59,335 bases of DNA from G963666945 sp963666945 (GCA_963666945.2 CAXXRT010000042.1:1-59335); one strand, 5' to 3'; positions 17,876 to 26,821 are shown, counted from the first letter of the stretch. The notes: generated by a model not told the origin, from the letters alone. Made by a program: numbers and translations.

Positions 17876-18691
17876 TTAGTTGTTTCCTAAAATAAGAGGC
17901 ATACCTTCCTTGCCACTACCAATGACTATTACCTTCGAATTTGGTGATTTTGATAGCTCAATAGTTGCTTCAATACCCCTCATTTTTAATAAAGCTGTTG
18001 ATAGACTGCTGTTTATGATATCGTTGGCTCTGGCTTCTCCCTCTGCTGCAATCTTTTTTCTTTCTGCTTCACTTTTTTCTCTTTCCAGTCTGAATTTGTA
18101 GGCCAAAGCTTCCTGTTCCTGCTTAAGCTTATTTTCAATTGCCTGCTTTATCTTTTCAGGAAGATTGATGGAACGGATAAGCAATGCTCGCATGTCTATA
18201 TTGTTTTTCTTAAGACTTGCAGATGTCTCGTTTATAATTGCAGCTTCAACTTCCTGCCTTTGGGTTGAATAAATTTCCTCTGCTGTATATCGGCCAGCCA
18301 CCTGACGAACAGAAGAGCGTACTTCAGGTATTACAAGTTGATTTATATAGAATTTCCCAAATACTTCATGAAGATATCCTATTTTATCGTAAACCGGATT
18401 GAAGCGAACAGATACATCTATATTTACAGATAATCCGTTTTTGTCTAGTACATCCATTGTTTCTTCGCTTTTTTGCTCTTTTACATCGTAGATATACATT
18501 TTATTCCATGGTGCAATAACATGGAATCCTGGTCTTAGAACATGTTCTTTGTCAAGTCCGGTTGTGAATTTTCTGAATATTACTCCTCTTTCACCAGGAT
18601 TTAAAGTATAAAACATTCCCAAACCTGAGAATAATATTACTATACCTATAAATCCAATAACTCCAATTAATCCGTATTGTTTGTTTTTCAT
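17876..18691 (-). CDS. Prohibitin-family (SPFH/Band 7) membrane protein
   Basis: A 271-residue protein with one N-terminal membrane helix (about 8-30, ending in F-Y-T-L-N-P-G-E-R-G-V-I-F-R-K-F) and an SPFH domain: F-H-V-I-A-P-W at 56-62, V-N-I-D-V-S-V-R-F-N-P-V, and E-V-R-S-S-V-R-Q-V-A-G-R-Y-T-A-E-E-I-Y. A charged coiled coil (about 185-225) with L-K-Q-E-Q-E-A-L-A-Y-K follows. Such proteins form large ring assemblies at the membrane and scaffold proteases or microdomains. The nucleoside phosphorylase gene lies 20 bases upstream, suggesting co-transcription. Confidence 0.93.
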   Translation of the reverse strand: MKNKQYGLIGVIGFIGIVILFSGLGMFYTLNPGERGVIFRKFTTGLDKEHVLRPGFHVIAPWNKMYIYDVKEQKSEETMDVLDKNGLSVNIDVSVRFNPVYDKIGYLHEVFGKFYINQLVIPEVRSSVRQVAGRYTAEEIYSTQRQEVEAAIINETSASLKKNNIDMRALLIRSINLPEKIKQAIENKLKQEQEALAYKFRLEREKSEAERKKIAAEGEARANDIINSSLSTALLKMRGIEATIELSKSPNSKVIVIGSGKEGMPLILGNN

Positions 18692-18711
18692 TGTTATAAA
18701 AATTTTAATTA

Positions 18712-19587
18712 CTATTCGGTTATTTTATTAAGTGTGTACTCTATTAGTTCTTTTATTGTTTTATGGTAGTCGGGACTGGCTTCTCCTGTTGCCCTGTTTG
18801 CTATAATGGCGCAGATGGTTATTGCTTTGTGTCCCATTAGCAAGGAAAGACCTGCTATTGCTGAGCTTTCCATCTCGTAGTTGGTTATTTTTTGTCCTTT
18901 ATATTCAAAAGTTGCAATCTTTTGGTTTAATTCAGGGTCTGCTATAGGTAACCTAAGAACACGCCCTTGTGGACCGTAGAAACCATTGGCCGATATAGTT
19001 ACCCCTTTTATTATTCTGTCGCTATCTAGTTTCTTTATAAGCTCAGTAGAGGAATTAACTACGTATGGTTTAGCAAGTAATTCATTCCATTGAGTGTGAT
19101 TTGTAAATGCTTTTTCAAAATCCAGGTCGGAGACTTTATTTCTGTTTTGGTAAAAATTAAGCATTCCATCGAAGCCAATTGATTTTGTAGACATTACAAA
19201 GCTGTCAATTGGTATGTCGGCTTGCATAGATCCGGAAGTACCTATTCTTATGATGTTAAGACTTTTAATTTTTTTCTTTGCCCTCTTCTGCTTAATGTCA
19301 ATATTTACCAATGCGTCAAGCTCATTGACTACAATATCAATGTTGTCGGTACCAATACCTGTGGAAATAATACTAAGTTTTGTATTGTTGTAATATCCGG
19401 TAATTGTTCTGAATTCCCTATTGGATACTTCTTTTTCAATTGTATCGAAATAGGTTGCAATAAGATCTACCCTTGACGGATCGCCTACCAGTATAATGGT
19501 GTCTGCTATATCTTCGGGTTTCAGGTGAAGATGAAAGATGCTTCCATCTTTATTTAATATTAATTCAGAGCTTTGTATATTATCCAT
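18712..19587 (-). CDS. Nucleoside phosphorylase (uridine phosphorylase-like)
   Basis: A 291-residue member of the PNP/UDP family that cleaves nucleosides with phosphate to give base and ribose 1-phosphate. Visible elements are V-G-D-P-S-R-V at about 35-41 (phosphate loop), S-T-G-I-G-T-D-N (phosphate binding), R-I-G-T-S-G-S-M and the nucleoside-binding N-Y-E-M-E-S-S-A at about 238-245. The final third carries C-A-I-I-A-N-R-A. The exact base preference is not certain; the M-E-S and G-T-S-G motifs fit uridine-type enzymes. It is the first gene of a likely unit with the prohibitin gene. Confidence 0.9.
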   Translation of the reverse strand: MDNIQSSELILNKDGSIFHLHLKPEDIADTIILVGDPSRVDLIATYFDTIEKEVSNREFRTITGYYNNTKLSIISTGIGTDNIDIVVNELDALVNIDIKQKRAKKKIKSLNIIRIGTSGSMQADIPIDSFVMSTKSIGFDGMLNFYQNRNKVSDLDFEKAFTNHTQWNELLAKPYVVNSSTELIKKLDSDRIIKGVTISANGFYGPQGRVLRLPIADPELNQKIATFEYKGQKITNYEMESSAIAGLSLLMGHKAITICAIIANRATGEASPDYHKTIKELIEYTLNKITE

Positions 19588-19836
19588 ACTTTATATTATT
19601 TATTTCAAAGTTAGTTAATAAGGATAATTAAGCAAGGGAATATTAAAATTTAGTTAAAAAGAATTTATCGTACCTGAATTGCCCTTCCTCTATACTTAAC
19701 CCATACTTTCTGTATTCCTGGCCGAAGAAAATAACCGTAAAGTATCCACTAAATTACCAGAAAGAGGAGAGTTGGTGCGAGTGAGGAGTGAATCTGGTAT
19801 GAGGATAGTGCGTATTTGAGGAATTATAGTCCCTTA
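19588..19836. other. Intergenic stretch without recognisable gene
   Basis: With the adjacent terminator the gap reaches 19897. I see no open frame or clear RNA motif here; it would contain the promoter of the minus-strand nucleoside phosphorylase. No TAnnTTTG box is convincing. Confidence 0.5.
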
Positions 19837-19877
19837 AATAAAAAGAGGCTGTCTCTTTTTACGAGACAGCCTCTTTA
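19837..19877 (-). terminator. Terminator of rny
   Basis: AAAGAGGCTGTCTC (19842-19855) and GAGACAGCCTCTTT (19863-19876) make a perfect 14-bp stem; on the minus strand a T-rich tract follows. It lies 21 bases after the rny stop. Confidence 0.93.
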
Positions 19878-19897
19878 AGAATAATTCAGTTTTGTTA

Positions 19898-21433
19898 TTA
19901 TTTAGCAAAGCTCACAGATCGTGTTTCACGGATTACGGTAATTTTAACCTGTCCCGGGTAAGTCATCTCGTCTTGTATTTTCTTTGCAATATCGTATGAA
20001 AGTTTTTCTGCTTCCTTATCTGTTATTTTCTCACTTCCGACTATAACTCTCAACTCTCTACCTGCCTGTATTGCGTAAGTTTTTAATACTCCTGGATAGG
20101 ATAATGCAAGTTCTTCAAGATCCTTAAGACGTTTTATGTAAGATTCCACAACTTCTCTTCTTGCTCCTGGTCTTGCTCCTGAGATTGCATCACATGCCTG
20201 TACTATAGGGGCTATAAGACTGGTCATCTCAGTTTCGTCGTGGTGGGCACCAATAGCATTACAGATATCTGGTTTTTCCTTGAATTTCTCAGCTAACTTC
20301 ATACCAAGGATTGCGTGTGGCAATTCTGGCTCATCATCTGGCACCTTACCTATATCGTGCAGCAGACCGGCTCTCTTGGCTCTTTTAGGATTAAGCCCAA
20401 GTTCAGCAGCCATTATTCCACAAAGGTTTGCTGTTTCTCTTGCGTGTTGAAGCAGGTTTTGTCCGTAAGATGAACGGTATTTCATTTTACCGATCAGTCT
20501 GATTAGTTCAGGGTGAAGACCATGAATGCCCAGGTCGATGGTTGTTCTTTTTCCTGTTTCGATAATTTCTTCTTCCAGTTGTTTGCTTACTTTATTAACA
20601 ACTTCTTCAATTCTTGCAGGGTGAATTCTTCCATCTGTTACCAATTGGTGAAGGGCAAGTCTTGCAACTTCTCTTCTTACAGGATCAAATCCTGATAGCA
20701 CAATAGCCTCCGGTGTATCGTCTACAATAATTTCTATTCCGGTAGCTGCTTCCAGTGCCCTGATATTTCTACCTTCTCTACCAATTATACGCCCCTTCAT
20801 TTCATCCGAGTCGATATGGAAGATTGTTACGGCATTTTCAATAGCTGTTTCTGTGGCAACGCGCTGAATAGTCTTTATGACAACTTTCTTGGCTTCCATG
20901 TTAGCTGTCATCTTGGCTTCCTCCATTATTTCATTAATAAAGGCAGATGCATCTGTTTCAGCTTCATCCTTAAGGGAATTTATAAGCTGATCCTTAGCCT
21001 GTTCGGCAGACATTCCTGAAATAGTTTCCAGTTGCTCAATTTGCTTAAGCTTTTCCTTTTCAAGTTCCTGAGTCTTTTTTTCAACCAGCTCAATTTGCAT
21101 ATCAAGATTTTCCCTTATTGCGTCAACTTCTTTTTTCTTGCGTTGAAAATCTTCAAATTTTTGGTTGAAAAGAACCTCTTTTTGCTTAAGTTTATTCTCA
21201 GCGATTAGGATTTTATTGTTTTTGGCAGTGATTTGCTTCTCGTGCTCTGTTTTTAGCTGGAGAAATTTTTCCTTGGCCTGAAGTATCTTGTCTTTTTTAA
21301 TGACTTCAGCCTCTGCCTCAGCTTCTTTAATTATATTATTGCTCGATCTTTTAAGGGATTGCTGTATAAAATAGTATGTTAATCCTATCCCCAGAAGTAA
21401 AGCAACTACTCCAATAATTATGTCTATGTACAT
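19898..21433 (-). CDS. rny: Ribonuclease Y
   Basis: A 511-residue membrane-anchored endoribonuclease that starts mRNA decay. The ATG at 21433 is preferred to an upstream start at 21466 because M-Y-I-D-I-I-I-G-V-V-A-L-L-L begins exactly at the membrane helix and the upstream codons overlap the terminator of the neighbouring RNA. Domain order: membrane helix (3-23), long coiled coil (about 30-170), KH domain with I-G-R-E-G-R-N-I-R-A-L-E (about 217-228) and HD domain with H-A-R-E-T, L-L-H-D-I-G-K and I-G-A-H-H. Length is usual. zapA and the 6S-like RNA lie upstream on the same strand. Confidence 0.96.
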   Translation of the reverse strand: MYIDIIIGVVALLLGIGLTYYFIQQSLKRSSNNIIKEAEAEAEVIKKDKILQAKEKFLQLKTEHEKQITAKNNKILIAENKLKQKEVLFNQKFEDFQRKKKEVDAIRENLDMQIELVEKKTQELEKEKLKQIEQLETISGMSAEQAKDQLINSLKDEAETDASAFINEIMEEAKMTANMEAKKVVIKTIQRVATETAIENAVTIFHIDSDEMKGRIIGREGRNIRALEAATGIEIIVDDTPEAIVLSGFDPVRREVARLALHQLVTDGRIHPARIEEVVNKVSKQLEEEIIETGKRTTIDLGIHGLHPELIRLIGKMKYRSSYGQNLLQHARETANLCGIMAAELGLNPKRAKRAGLLHDIGKVPDDEPELPHAILGMKLAEKFKEKPDICNAIGAHHDETEMTSLIAPIVQACDAISGARPGARREVVESYIKRLKDLEELALSYPGVLKTYAIQAGRELRVIVGSEKITDKEAEKLSYDIAKKIQDEMTYPGQVKITVIRETRSVSFAK

Positions 21434-21464
21434 GACGATTGATTTATATATGATTAATAATTGC

Positions 21465-21660
21465 AAAAAAAACCCGCACTATCCCCTAAACTGAATAAAA
21501 CCCCGTTATAACATGGGTAGAGCTGCCATTTGGGTCAGACTTCCTATGTCTTACGAGAAGATCTGCAAAGCAGATAAGGCCTGTCTTCATCAAATAGAGC
21601 TTGGCTCTAATTTAATAAATGTTGAGTTTCAATCGTTTAAAAGGACAATGCGGGTAACTC
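21465..21660 (-). ncRNA. ssrS: Probable 6S RNA
   Basis: A non-coding stretch of about 190 nt between zapA and rny. Its ends pair: ACCCGCATTGTCC at the 5' side (plus 21643-21655) with GGGATAGTGCGGGT at the 3' side (plus 21472-21485), followed by a T run that ends transcription. Internal pairs such as AGATCTGC/GCAGAT (near plus 21560-21580) give one long interrupted hairpin. This overall rod shape with a closing stem, the size, and linkage to zapA (also the partner of ssrS in enterobacteria) point to 6S RNA, which binds housekeeping RNA polymerase holoenzyme in slow growth. It was identified by shape and context, not by alignment. Confidence 0.7.
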
Positions 21661-21683
21661 TTTTATATTTTTAAGAACGCTTT

Positions 21684-21974
21684 CTAATTACTCTTTAATA
21701 TAATTTCCAACTCTTCGTTGAGCTCTTTAATCTCATCGATCAATGGCTCTATATCTTTGTTTTTCTCACTTTCTATAAGTTTTATCACAAACTGCAAAGA
21801 TGACATTGCCAGGAAATCCTGTGTGTCTTTGTCCGCAAACTTATTTCTGTATTGCAGTACTTTGTTGTTTATGATATTTGCGGCCTTTCTTATATTCTCC
21901 TCTTCTTCCATCGCTATGGTTAGAGAATAATTTCGTCCGGCAACATTTACATTTATAGATAGTTTTCTTTCCAT
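21684..21974 (-). CDS. zapA: Cell division protein ZapA
   Basis: A 96-residue protein that binds FtsZ and promotes Z-ring bundling. The N-terminal I-N-V-N-V-A-G-R-N-Y-S-L-T-I and the following E-E-E-N-I-R-K-A-A-N-I-I-N pattern are typical, followed by the D-F-L-A-M-S-S-L-Q-F-V-I-K-L helix and a C-terminal coiled coil. It starts 5 bases after the small coiled-coil gene; together they resemble a ZapA-ZapB-like pair. Confidence 0.9.
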   Translation of the reverse strand: MERKLSINVNVAGRNYSLTIAMEEEENIRKAANIINNKVLQYRNKFADKDTQDFLAMSSLQFVIKLIESEKNKDIEPLIDEIKELNEELEIILKSN

Positions 21975-21979
21975 TAATA

Positions 21980-22273
21980 TTAACTATTCAAAAGAGCAAT
22001 ACATTTGTCTATCTCCCGCACCATCTTGTTTATTTTTATTTTAGCTTCATGGTTATCTTGTTCCGGAGCTAAAATGGATTTTGCTGTCTTTAATGTATTG
22101 TGTTTTTCTTTTAATTCTTCGTACTCGTCTTTTTGTTTTTTCAAAGCTTCTTTTAAATTTTCTATTTCTATATTGCTCTGAATATTACTTTCGCGAGATT
22201 CCGTATATAAAGTATTTAATTTTTTAATTTTATTTTTTAATTCGTCAAGTAAATTCCTGTGTTCTTCTGTCAT
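21980..22273 (-). CDS. Small coiled-coil protein upstream of zapA
   Basis: A 97-residue, highly charged protein, almost entirely a predicted coiled coil (about 5-65), with no membrane segment. Proteins like this precede zapA in many Bacteroidota and may serve like ZapB in the division ring; that role is inferred from position and shape only. A promoter of Bacteroidota type lies just upstream. Confidence 0.75.
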   Translation of the reverse strand: MTEEHRNLLDELKNKIKKLNTLYTESRESNIQSNIEIENLKEALKKQKDEYEELKEKHNTLKTAKSILAPEQDNHEAKIKINKMVREIDKCIALLNS

Positions 22274-22294
22274 ATTTTACTTTCCTTTATAATA

Positions 22295-22325
22295 CAAAGC
22301 TAGTTAATTTTGGGTAAATATTCAA
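22295..22325 (-). promoter_or_regulatory. Promoter of the coiled-coil/zapA unit
   Basis: On the minus strand TAGCTTTG (plus 22295-22302) fits TAnnTTTG, and TTG lies 20 bases upstream (plus 22323-22325). It may also drive the 6S-like RNA. Confidence 0.65.
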
Positions 22326-22410
22326 GAATAATTGACTATAATTTTGCCCACTGCCTGTAAAATGTTTTTCTTTGTGTATGTTTTAATATAATTATAAATA
22401 ATTATTAATT

Positions 22411-24123
22411 ATGAAATTGATTTCATGTCTGAATATATTTGTCTTTTTTCTAAGTTTTCAGTTTCAGAGTATTGCCCAGGTTTCGGAAATGGGATATGAT
22501 TTACATCCTCCTTTAAAGATTCCACTTAGTTATTCAGGTAGTTTTGGTGAGCTTAGGAAGACTCATTTTCATTCAGGTGTTGATTTCAAGACCAATGGCA
22601 AGTGTGGATATAGGGTGTATGCCTCTGAAAAAGGTTTTGTTGCAAGAATAGTTGTCTCCCCCACGGGTTACGGCAGGGCAGTATATATTCAGCATCCCAA
22701 TGGATTGATGACAGTTTATGCTCATTTAAGAAATTTTTCGCCTGAAATTGAAAAGTATGTCAGGGAGCAGCAATACGGGAATGAATGCTGGGCTCTGGAT
22801 GCAGGGGTGAAAGAGGGGGTGTTGCCTGTAAAGAAAGGAATGATTATAGGTTATTCCGGTAATTCCGGTTCCTCTGGTGGTCCTCATTTACATTACGAGG
22901 TTCGCGATGCCGTTAGCCAGGAGCCGATGAATCCTTTTTTTTACTTTAAGCCGAAGGATAATATAAGGCCTAAGATACAGGAATTGTATGTATATGATCT
23001 GGGCAGGGGCAATGATATTTTTTCCTGTCCTGTTGATAAAATTCCTGTGGATTATATTAACAGGAAATTTGTGCTTAAAGATATTAATCAGATTTCCTGT
23101 TCTGGTGTTATTGGTTTTGGGTTAAGGGTTAAGGATTTTATTAATGGTTCGTGGAATTCCTGCGGGATTTATTCTATTGAGATGTTCGTTAATGATGAGT
23201 TGAGGTATAAATATGAGGTTGATCGTTTTTCTTTTGCCAATACTTCAAGTGTGAATATTATTAAAGATTATAAGATAGATTCAGAGAGAGGGGTGAAAGT
23301 GTATAAGACATGGTTCCCCGGGTCTTGTCGTTTTGAAGGCGTAAAATGCTGTATTGATAAAGGGCTTTTAAAGGTGGAGAGGGATTCCTTGTATAATATG
23401 CGATTTGAGATTAGTGATATGTCGGGTAATAAATCTTTGCTTGATTTTAGAATAAAGGGGGAAGAAGCTGTTGTTGATGATATAAAAAAGAATGGAATAG
23501 AATACATTGCAGGTAAATCGCATTGCATAAAGCTGGGTGATATGGATGTCTGTGTTGGTGATGATGCTTTGTTTGATGATGTGTATTTGAATTCTTATAT
23601 GGATACTATAAGGGGGGCTGGTTATTATAATGATCTGGTTTATTGTCTTAATGGGGAATATGTTCCGTTGAAATCAGCACTCAGTGTGACATTGAAGCTA
23701 GATTCTGCTATTGTTTCAAAAGCTTATTTTGTAAATATGATTAATGGAGGAGAGCCGGAGGCTGTGAGCAGTTGGGTTGAGGGAGATACCCTGTGTTGCA
23801 GGTTGAAAAATATGGGTAGTTTGTCTGTTGTTACAGATACTGTGGCCCCTGTGATTAAACCCCTTGGGAATTATACCTTAAAGCATTTTGGAAAAAACGG
23901 AAGAATGAGTTTTTGTGTGGAGGAAAGCGGAAGCGGTCTTTTAAAATATGAAGGCAGGCTTGACGGGATATGGGTATTGACCTCTTATGATGCCAAAAGA
24001 GGAATTGTAGAGTGTGTTTTTGATAAGGAAAGGGTAAAAACCGGCAGCAGGCATAATTTTGTGCTGACGGTTTCAGATAATTGCGGTAATGTATCGGAGT
24101 ACACTACCAGGATTTATTTTTGA
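22411..24123 (+). CDS. Secreted M23 family metallopeptidase
   Basis: A 570-residue secreted protein. After the signal peptide (1-22) comes an M23 zinc peptidase domain (about 30-175): H54-S-G-V-D58 for zinc, H105 in the Y-A-H-L turn, and G-P-H-L-H-Y-E with H159 and H161. Such enzymes cut peptide bridges in peptidoglycan, or act as LytM regulators; all zinc ligands are present, so activity is expected. The remaining 390 residues are beta-rich with no recognisable domain and end in a Y-T-T-R-I-Y-F strand; they may bind a partner or the cell wall. The 3' end overlaps the convergent flavin reductase gene by 10 bases. Confidence 0.9.
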   Translation: MKLISCLNIFVFFLSFQFQSIAQVSEMGYDLHPPLKIPLSYSGSFGELRKTHFHSGVDFKTNGKCGYRVYASEKGFVARIVVSPTGYGRAVYIQHPNGLMTVYAHLRNFSPEIEKYVREQQYGNECWALDAGVKEGVLPVKKGMIIGYSGNSGSSGGPHLHYEVRDAVSQEPMNPFFYFKPKDNIRPKIQELYVYDLGRGNDIFSCPVDKIPVDYINRKFVLKDINQISCSGVIGFGLRVKDFINGSWNSCGIYSIEMFVNDELRYKYEVDRFSFANTSSVNIIKDYKIDSERGVKVYKTWFPGSCRFEGVKCCIDKGLLKVERDSLYNMRFEISDMSGNKSLLDFRIKGEEAVVDDIKKNGIEYIAGKSHCIKLGDMDVCVGDDALFDDVYLNSYMDTIRGAGYYNDLVYCLNGEYVPLKSALSVTLKLDSAIVSKAYFVNMINGGEPEAVSSWVEGDTLCCRLKNMGSLSVVTDTVAPVIKPLGNYTLKHFGKNGRMSFCVEESGSGLLKYEGRLDGIWVLTSYDAKRGIVECVFDKERVKTGSRHNFVLTVSDNCGNVSEYTTRIYF

Positions 24124-24689
24124 TTTTTTTTGCTTACCGAGTAGCCAAATTTCCCCAATAGCTTGCCAAGTTCGAAGTAGTGACCATGGGAATAGCAGAT
24201 GGGGCGAGATTTGCTGAAGATGAATTTTCCAGTCTTTGGATTTATGTATTTTTCATCGGCCTGTATGTTTACTACCTCTGCTATGAACATATCGTGTGAT
24301 CCAAGTTCAATAATTTCCTTGACTTTGCATTCAATGCTTAAGGGGGATTCTTCAATTGTGGGTGCTGATATTTTCAGGGATTTCCCGGGAGTAAGATTCA
24401 TCTCTTTAAATTTGTCGTAATCTTTTCCGGATTTAACACCACACCAGTCCGTGGCGTAAGCCAGTTTTTGGGTAGTCAGATTTATTACAAATTCCTTGTT
24501 TTTTTTGATTATGTTGTAGGAGTGTCTTTTTTTTCGCACGGATATATAGCACATGGCAGGATCGGTACATATTGTCCCTGTCCAGGCTATTGTTATAATA
24601 TTGTATTCATCTTTATTGTTTCCACAGCTGACCATGACGGCAGGAATAGGGTATACCATTGTTCCAGGTTTCCAGTTTTGTTTTCCCAT
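24114..24689 (-). CDS. Flavin reductase family protein (FMN-binding)
   Basis: A 191-residue protein of the flavin-reductase/FMN-binding split-barrel family. The start P-G-T-M-V-Y-P-I-P-A-V-M-V-S-C-G, the I-I-T-I-A-W-T-G-T-I-C-T-D-P segment and the S-Y-N-I-I-K-K-N-K-E-F-V-I-N-L motif are typical of the small anaerobe flavoredoxin-like branch. It probably transfers electrons via FMN to an unknown partner. No neighbour suggests a pathway. Confidence 0.88.
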   Translation of the reverse strand: MGKQNWKPGTMVYPIPAVMVSCGNNKDEYNIITIAWTGTICTDPAMCYISVRKKRHSYNIIKKNKEFVINLTTQKLAYATDWCGVKSGKDYDKFKEMNLTPGKSLKISAPTIEESPLSIECKVKEIIELGSHDMFIAEVVNIQADEKYINPKTGKFIFSKSRPICYSHGHYFELGKLLGKFGYSVSKKNQK

Positions 24690-24812
24690 AATTGAATTGT
24701 TTATGAAACTATATGCGTCGAAATTAGTTAAATTCTATAAAAGCCACTGCAAAATTAGTAGCTTTACTTACATTTGTGAAATAAAAAATGATTTTTAAAA
24801 CAGATATTAATT

Positions 24813-25103
24813 ATGGGAGTAGATATTTTAGCTTCGTTGGCAAGAGCTGCTGAGTGCGTGAGAAATGATGAAATAGATGGGGCTTTGGGTTTGTATGAGG
24901 TAGTGGTTGGTGCCGATTCTAAAAACATTGATGCCTTGTTGGGCTGCGGTAAGATGTGGCAGAAAAAGGGAGATTTTAAAAATGCCCTGAATTACTATTA
25001 TAAGGTTTTGGAAGTTGATCCGGATAATGTAGTGGCCGGAGCATCTGTTGAGATGCTTAATGGGATTTTCAATTATTACAACAAAGACATGTACAATCCT
25101 TAA
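24813..25103 (+). CDS. Small tetratricopeptide-repeat protein
   Basis: A 96-residue protein made of about two and a half TPR units: A-A-E-C-V-R-N-D-E-I-D-G-A-L-G-L-Y-E at 9-26, then A-L-L-G-C-G-K-M-W-Q-K-K-G-D-F-K-N-A-L and Y-Y-K-V-L-E-V-D-P-D-N. No signal peptide. TPRs mediate protein contacts; the partner is unknown. A TACATTTG box at 24769-24776 could be its -7 element, though no -33 element is obvious. Confidence 0.8.
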   Translation: MGVDILASLARAAECVRNDEIDGALGLYEVVVGADSKNIDALLGCGKMWQKKGDFKNALNYYYKVLEVDPDNVVAGASVEMLNGIFNYYNKDMYNP

Positions 25104-25126
25104 TAGTGTATATTGATAATTAATAG

Positions 25127-25157
25127 TTTGGAGTTATAAACTTTTTTTGTAATTTTG
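25127..25157 (+). promoter_or_regulatory. Promoter upstream of rpsU
   Basis: TTTG at 25127-25130, a 19-base spacer and TAATTTTG at 25150-25157 match the Bacteroidota -33/-7 consensus. The leader to rpsU would be about 190 nt, in which I see no clear structure. Confidence 0.75.
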
Positions 25158-25354
25158 CAGCCTATTTTTAAAAACAATATAATAAAAAGCTGTTATTCAG
25201 TGAATTTGAAAGGGGGTGGTTTTAAACTACTGTAATAAATTGATAGAAAAGAAATATATAATAGTTAATGCCTGGCAGAAGAAAAGAAGACTTTTTGGAG
25301 CCAAATTTTGATTTTTAGTTAAGAAAAAAATAAAAATTTTAAAAATATATTGTT

Positions 25355-25546
25355 ATGATTATTGTACCATTAAAAGAAGGCGAAAATATAGAGAGAGCAC
25401 TTAAGAAATTCAAAAGAAAATTTGAGAAGACTGGGGTTGTCAAGGAGTTAAGAGAGAGACAGGCCTATAAGAAGCCTTCTATCAAAAAAAGAGAAGAGAA
25501 GATTCGTGCAGTCTATGTTCAGCACTTACAAGAGGTAGAGGATTAA
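25355..25546 (+). CDS. rpsU: 30S ribosomal protein S21
   Basis: A 63-residue basic protein of normal length with M-I-I-V-P-L-K-E-G-E-N-I-E-R-A-L-K at the N-terminus and R-E-R-Q-A-Y-K-K-P-S in the middle, both diagnostic of S21. It is needed for translation initiation at the anti-Shine-Dalgarno end of 16S rRNA. The stop is followed by a short CCTCCCGGGAG hairpin with a T-rich tract (25552-25568) that may reduce read-through into the recombinase gene. Confidence 0.97.
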   Translation: MIIVPLKEGENIERALKKFKRKFEKTGVVKELRERQAYKKPSIKKREEKIRAVYVQHLQEVED

Positions 25547-25616
25547 AAATCCTCCCGGGAGTTTTTGTTTTTGAAAATTTTATTTTAATTTAGTTCAAAA
25601 TTATTCCCGACTCTGT

Positions 25617-26501
25617 ATGGATTATAAAGAAAGATTTCTTAGTTATATAAAGAACGAAAAGAGATATTCAAAAAATACCGTAATTGCTTACGGAAAAGAT
25701 CTTGACCAGTTTCTGGAATTTATTTACCGGAAACTGGTTGTTTATTCTATAGAGGATATAGATCACAAGGTTATTAGGGACTGGGTTGTTGTTTTGATGA
25801 GTAATAACGCAACTTCAGTTACTGTAAGGCGTAAGCTAAGTACGTTGAAGTCTTTTTTTCGGTATTTAATGAAGGAAAAGGTTATTGTTGATAATCCTAT
25901 GGAGGGTGTAGTAATTCCCAAGACAGGCAGAAAGTTGCCTGTGTTTGTGTCTGAGGAGAATATGTGCAGACTTGAATATGAAGGAGGTTTTTCAGATGAT
26001 TTTACCGGCTACAGAGACAGGTTGATAGTGGAGGTGTTGTATCAGACAGGATTGCGAAGGGCTGAGCTTGTTGGTCTTCGTCTTGCCGATGTGGATTTTC
26101 AGAGAATGGAGCTTAAGGTAACAGGAAAAGGTAATAAGGAGAGGCTGGTTCCTTTTGAGGTTGGATTGAGGAGATTGCTTGATGATTATATGTGTATAAG
26201 AAAAGAAGAGGTTGATCCTGATAATGATTTTTTGTTTGTTACTGAAAAAGGTAAGCCTGTATACGATAAGTTGGTTTATAGGGTGGTGAAAAAACATCTT
26301 TCTGAGGTTACTACTCAGGGGAAGAAAAGTCCTCATGTTTTAAGACACAGTTTTGCTACACATTTATTGAATAATGGAGCGGAATTGGAAGCTATTAAGG
26401 AGTTGCTTGGTCATGCAAACTTGTCGGCGACTCAGATATATACACACAATAGTTTTGAAAAATTAAAGAAAGTTTTTAAACAAGCTCATCCCAGAGCCTA
26501 A
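25617..26501 (+). CDS. xerC: Tyrosine recombinase, XerC/XerD type
   Basis: A 294-residue site-specific recombinase. N-terminal SAM-like DNA-binding domain (1-90) and catalytic domain with R147 (T-G-L-R-R-A-E-L), K171, H240-x-x-R243 (H-V-L-R-H-S-F-A-T-H), H266 (L-G-H-A-N) and the nucleophile Y275. This is the full set of catalytic residues, and the length is that of chromosome-dimer resolving XerC/D. The position between rpsU and the hibernation factor gene is common in Bacteroidota, so it is host-encoded and not the prophage integrase. XerC versus XerD cannot be decided here. Confidence 0.88.
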   Translation: MDYKERFLSYIKNEKRYSKNTVIAYGKDLDQFLEFIYRKLVVYSIEDIDHKVIRDWVVVLMSNNATSVTVRRKLSTLKSFFRYLMKEKVIVDNPMEGVVIPKTGRKLPVFVSEENMCRLEYEGGFSDDFTGYRDRLIVEVLYQTGLRRAELVGLRLADVDFQRMELKVTGKGNKERLVPFEVGLRRLLDDYMCIRKEEVDPDNDFLFVTEKGKPVYDKLVYRVVKKHLSEVTTQGKKSPHVLRHSFATHLLNNGAELEAIKELLGHANLSATQIYTHNSFEKLKKVFKQAHPRA

Positions 26502-26521
26502 AAAATGTAGGAGGAATATAT

Positions 26522-26821
26522 ATGAACGTACAAATTAATGCTGTTGGTTTTAATGTTAGAGAAGGTCTTGAGGAGTATATTAATAAAAAGATTGGTAAGC
26601 TTCCAAGGTACAATGATAGTATAATGTCAGCGGATGTTATTTTGAGGGTTGAAAAAGATGATAATTTGGAAAACAAGCTTATTGAGGTGAATGTTGATAT
26701 TAAGGGCGGTCCTGTGTTTGCAAAAAAGCAGGGATCTACTTTTGAGGAGGCTACTGATCAGGTTTTTGAGGTCTTAAAGAGGCAACTTGTTAAGAATAAG
26801 GAAAAATTGAAGGCTAAATAA
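26522..26821 (+). CDS. hpf: Ribosome hibernation promoting factor (HPF/RaiA family, short form)
   Basis: A 99-residue protein of the HPF/YfiA family that binds the 30S decoding region and stores idle ribosomes. M-N-V-Q-I-N-A-V-G-F-N-V at the start, the E-Y-I-N-K-K-I-G-K-L helix and the final E-A-T-D-Q-V-F-E-V-L-K-R-Q-L helix fit the short form without the dimerising C-terminal domain. An unusually good Shine-Dalgarno sequence (AGGAGG, 26509-26514) precedes the ATG. It is 20 bases after the recombinase gene. Confidence 0.93.
   Translation: MNVQINAVGFNVREGLEEYINKKIGKLPRYNDSIMSADVILRVEKDDNLENKLIEVNVDIKGGPVFAKKQGSTFEEATDQVFEVLKRQLVKNKEKLKAK

Noticed and set aside
25617..26501. The tyrosine recombinase as integrase of the prophage
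   Set aside because: It lies about 14 kb away among housekeeping genes, next to rpsU and hpf, and has XerC/D length and motifs.
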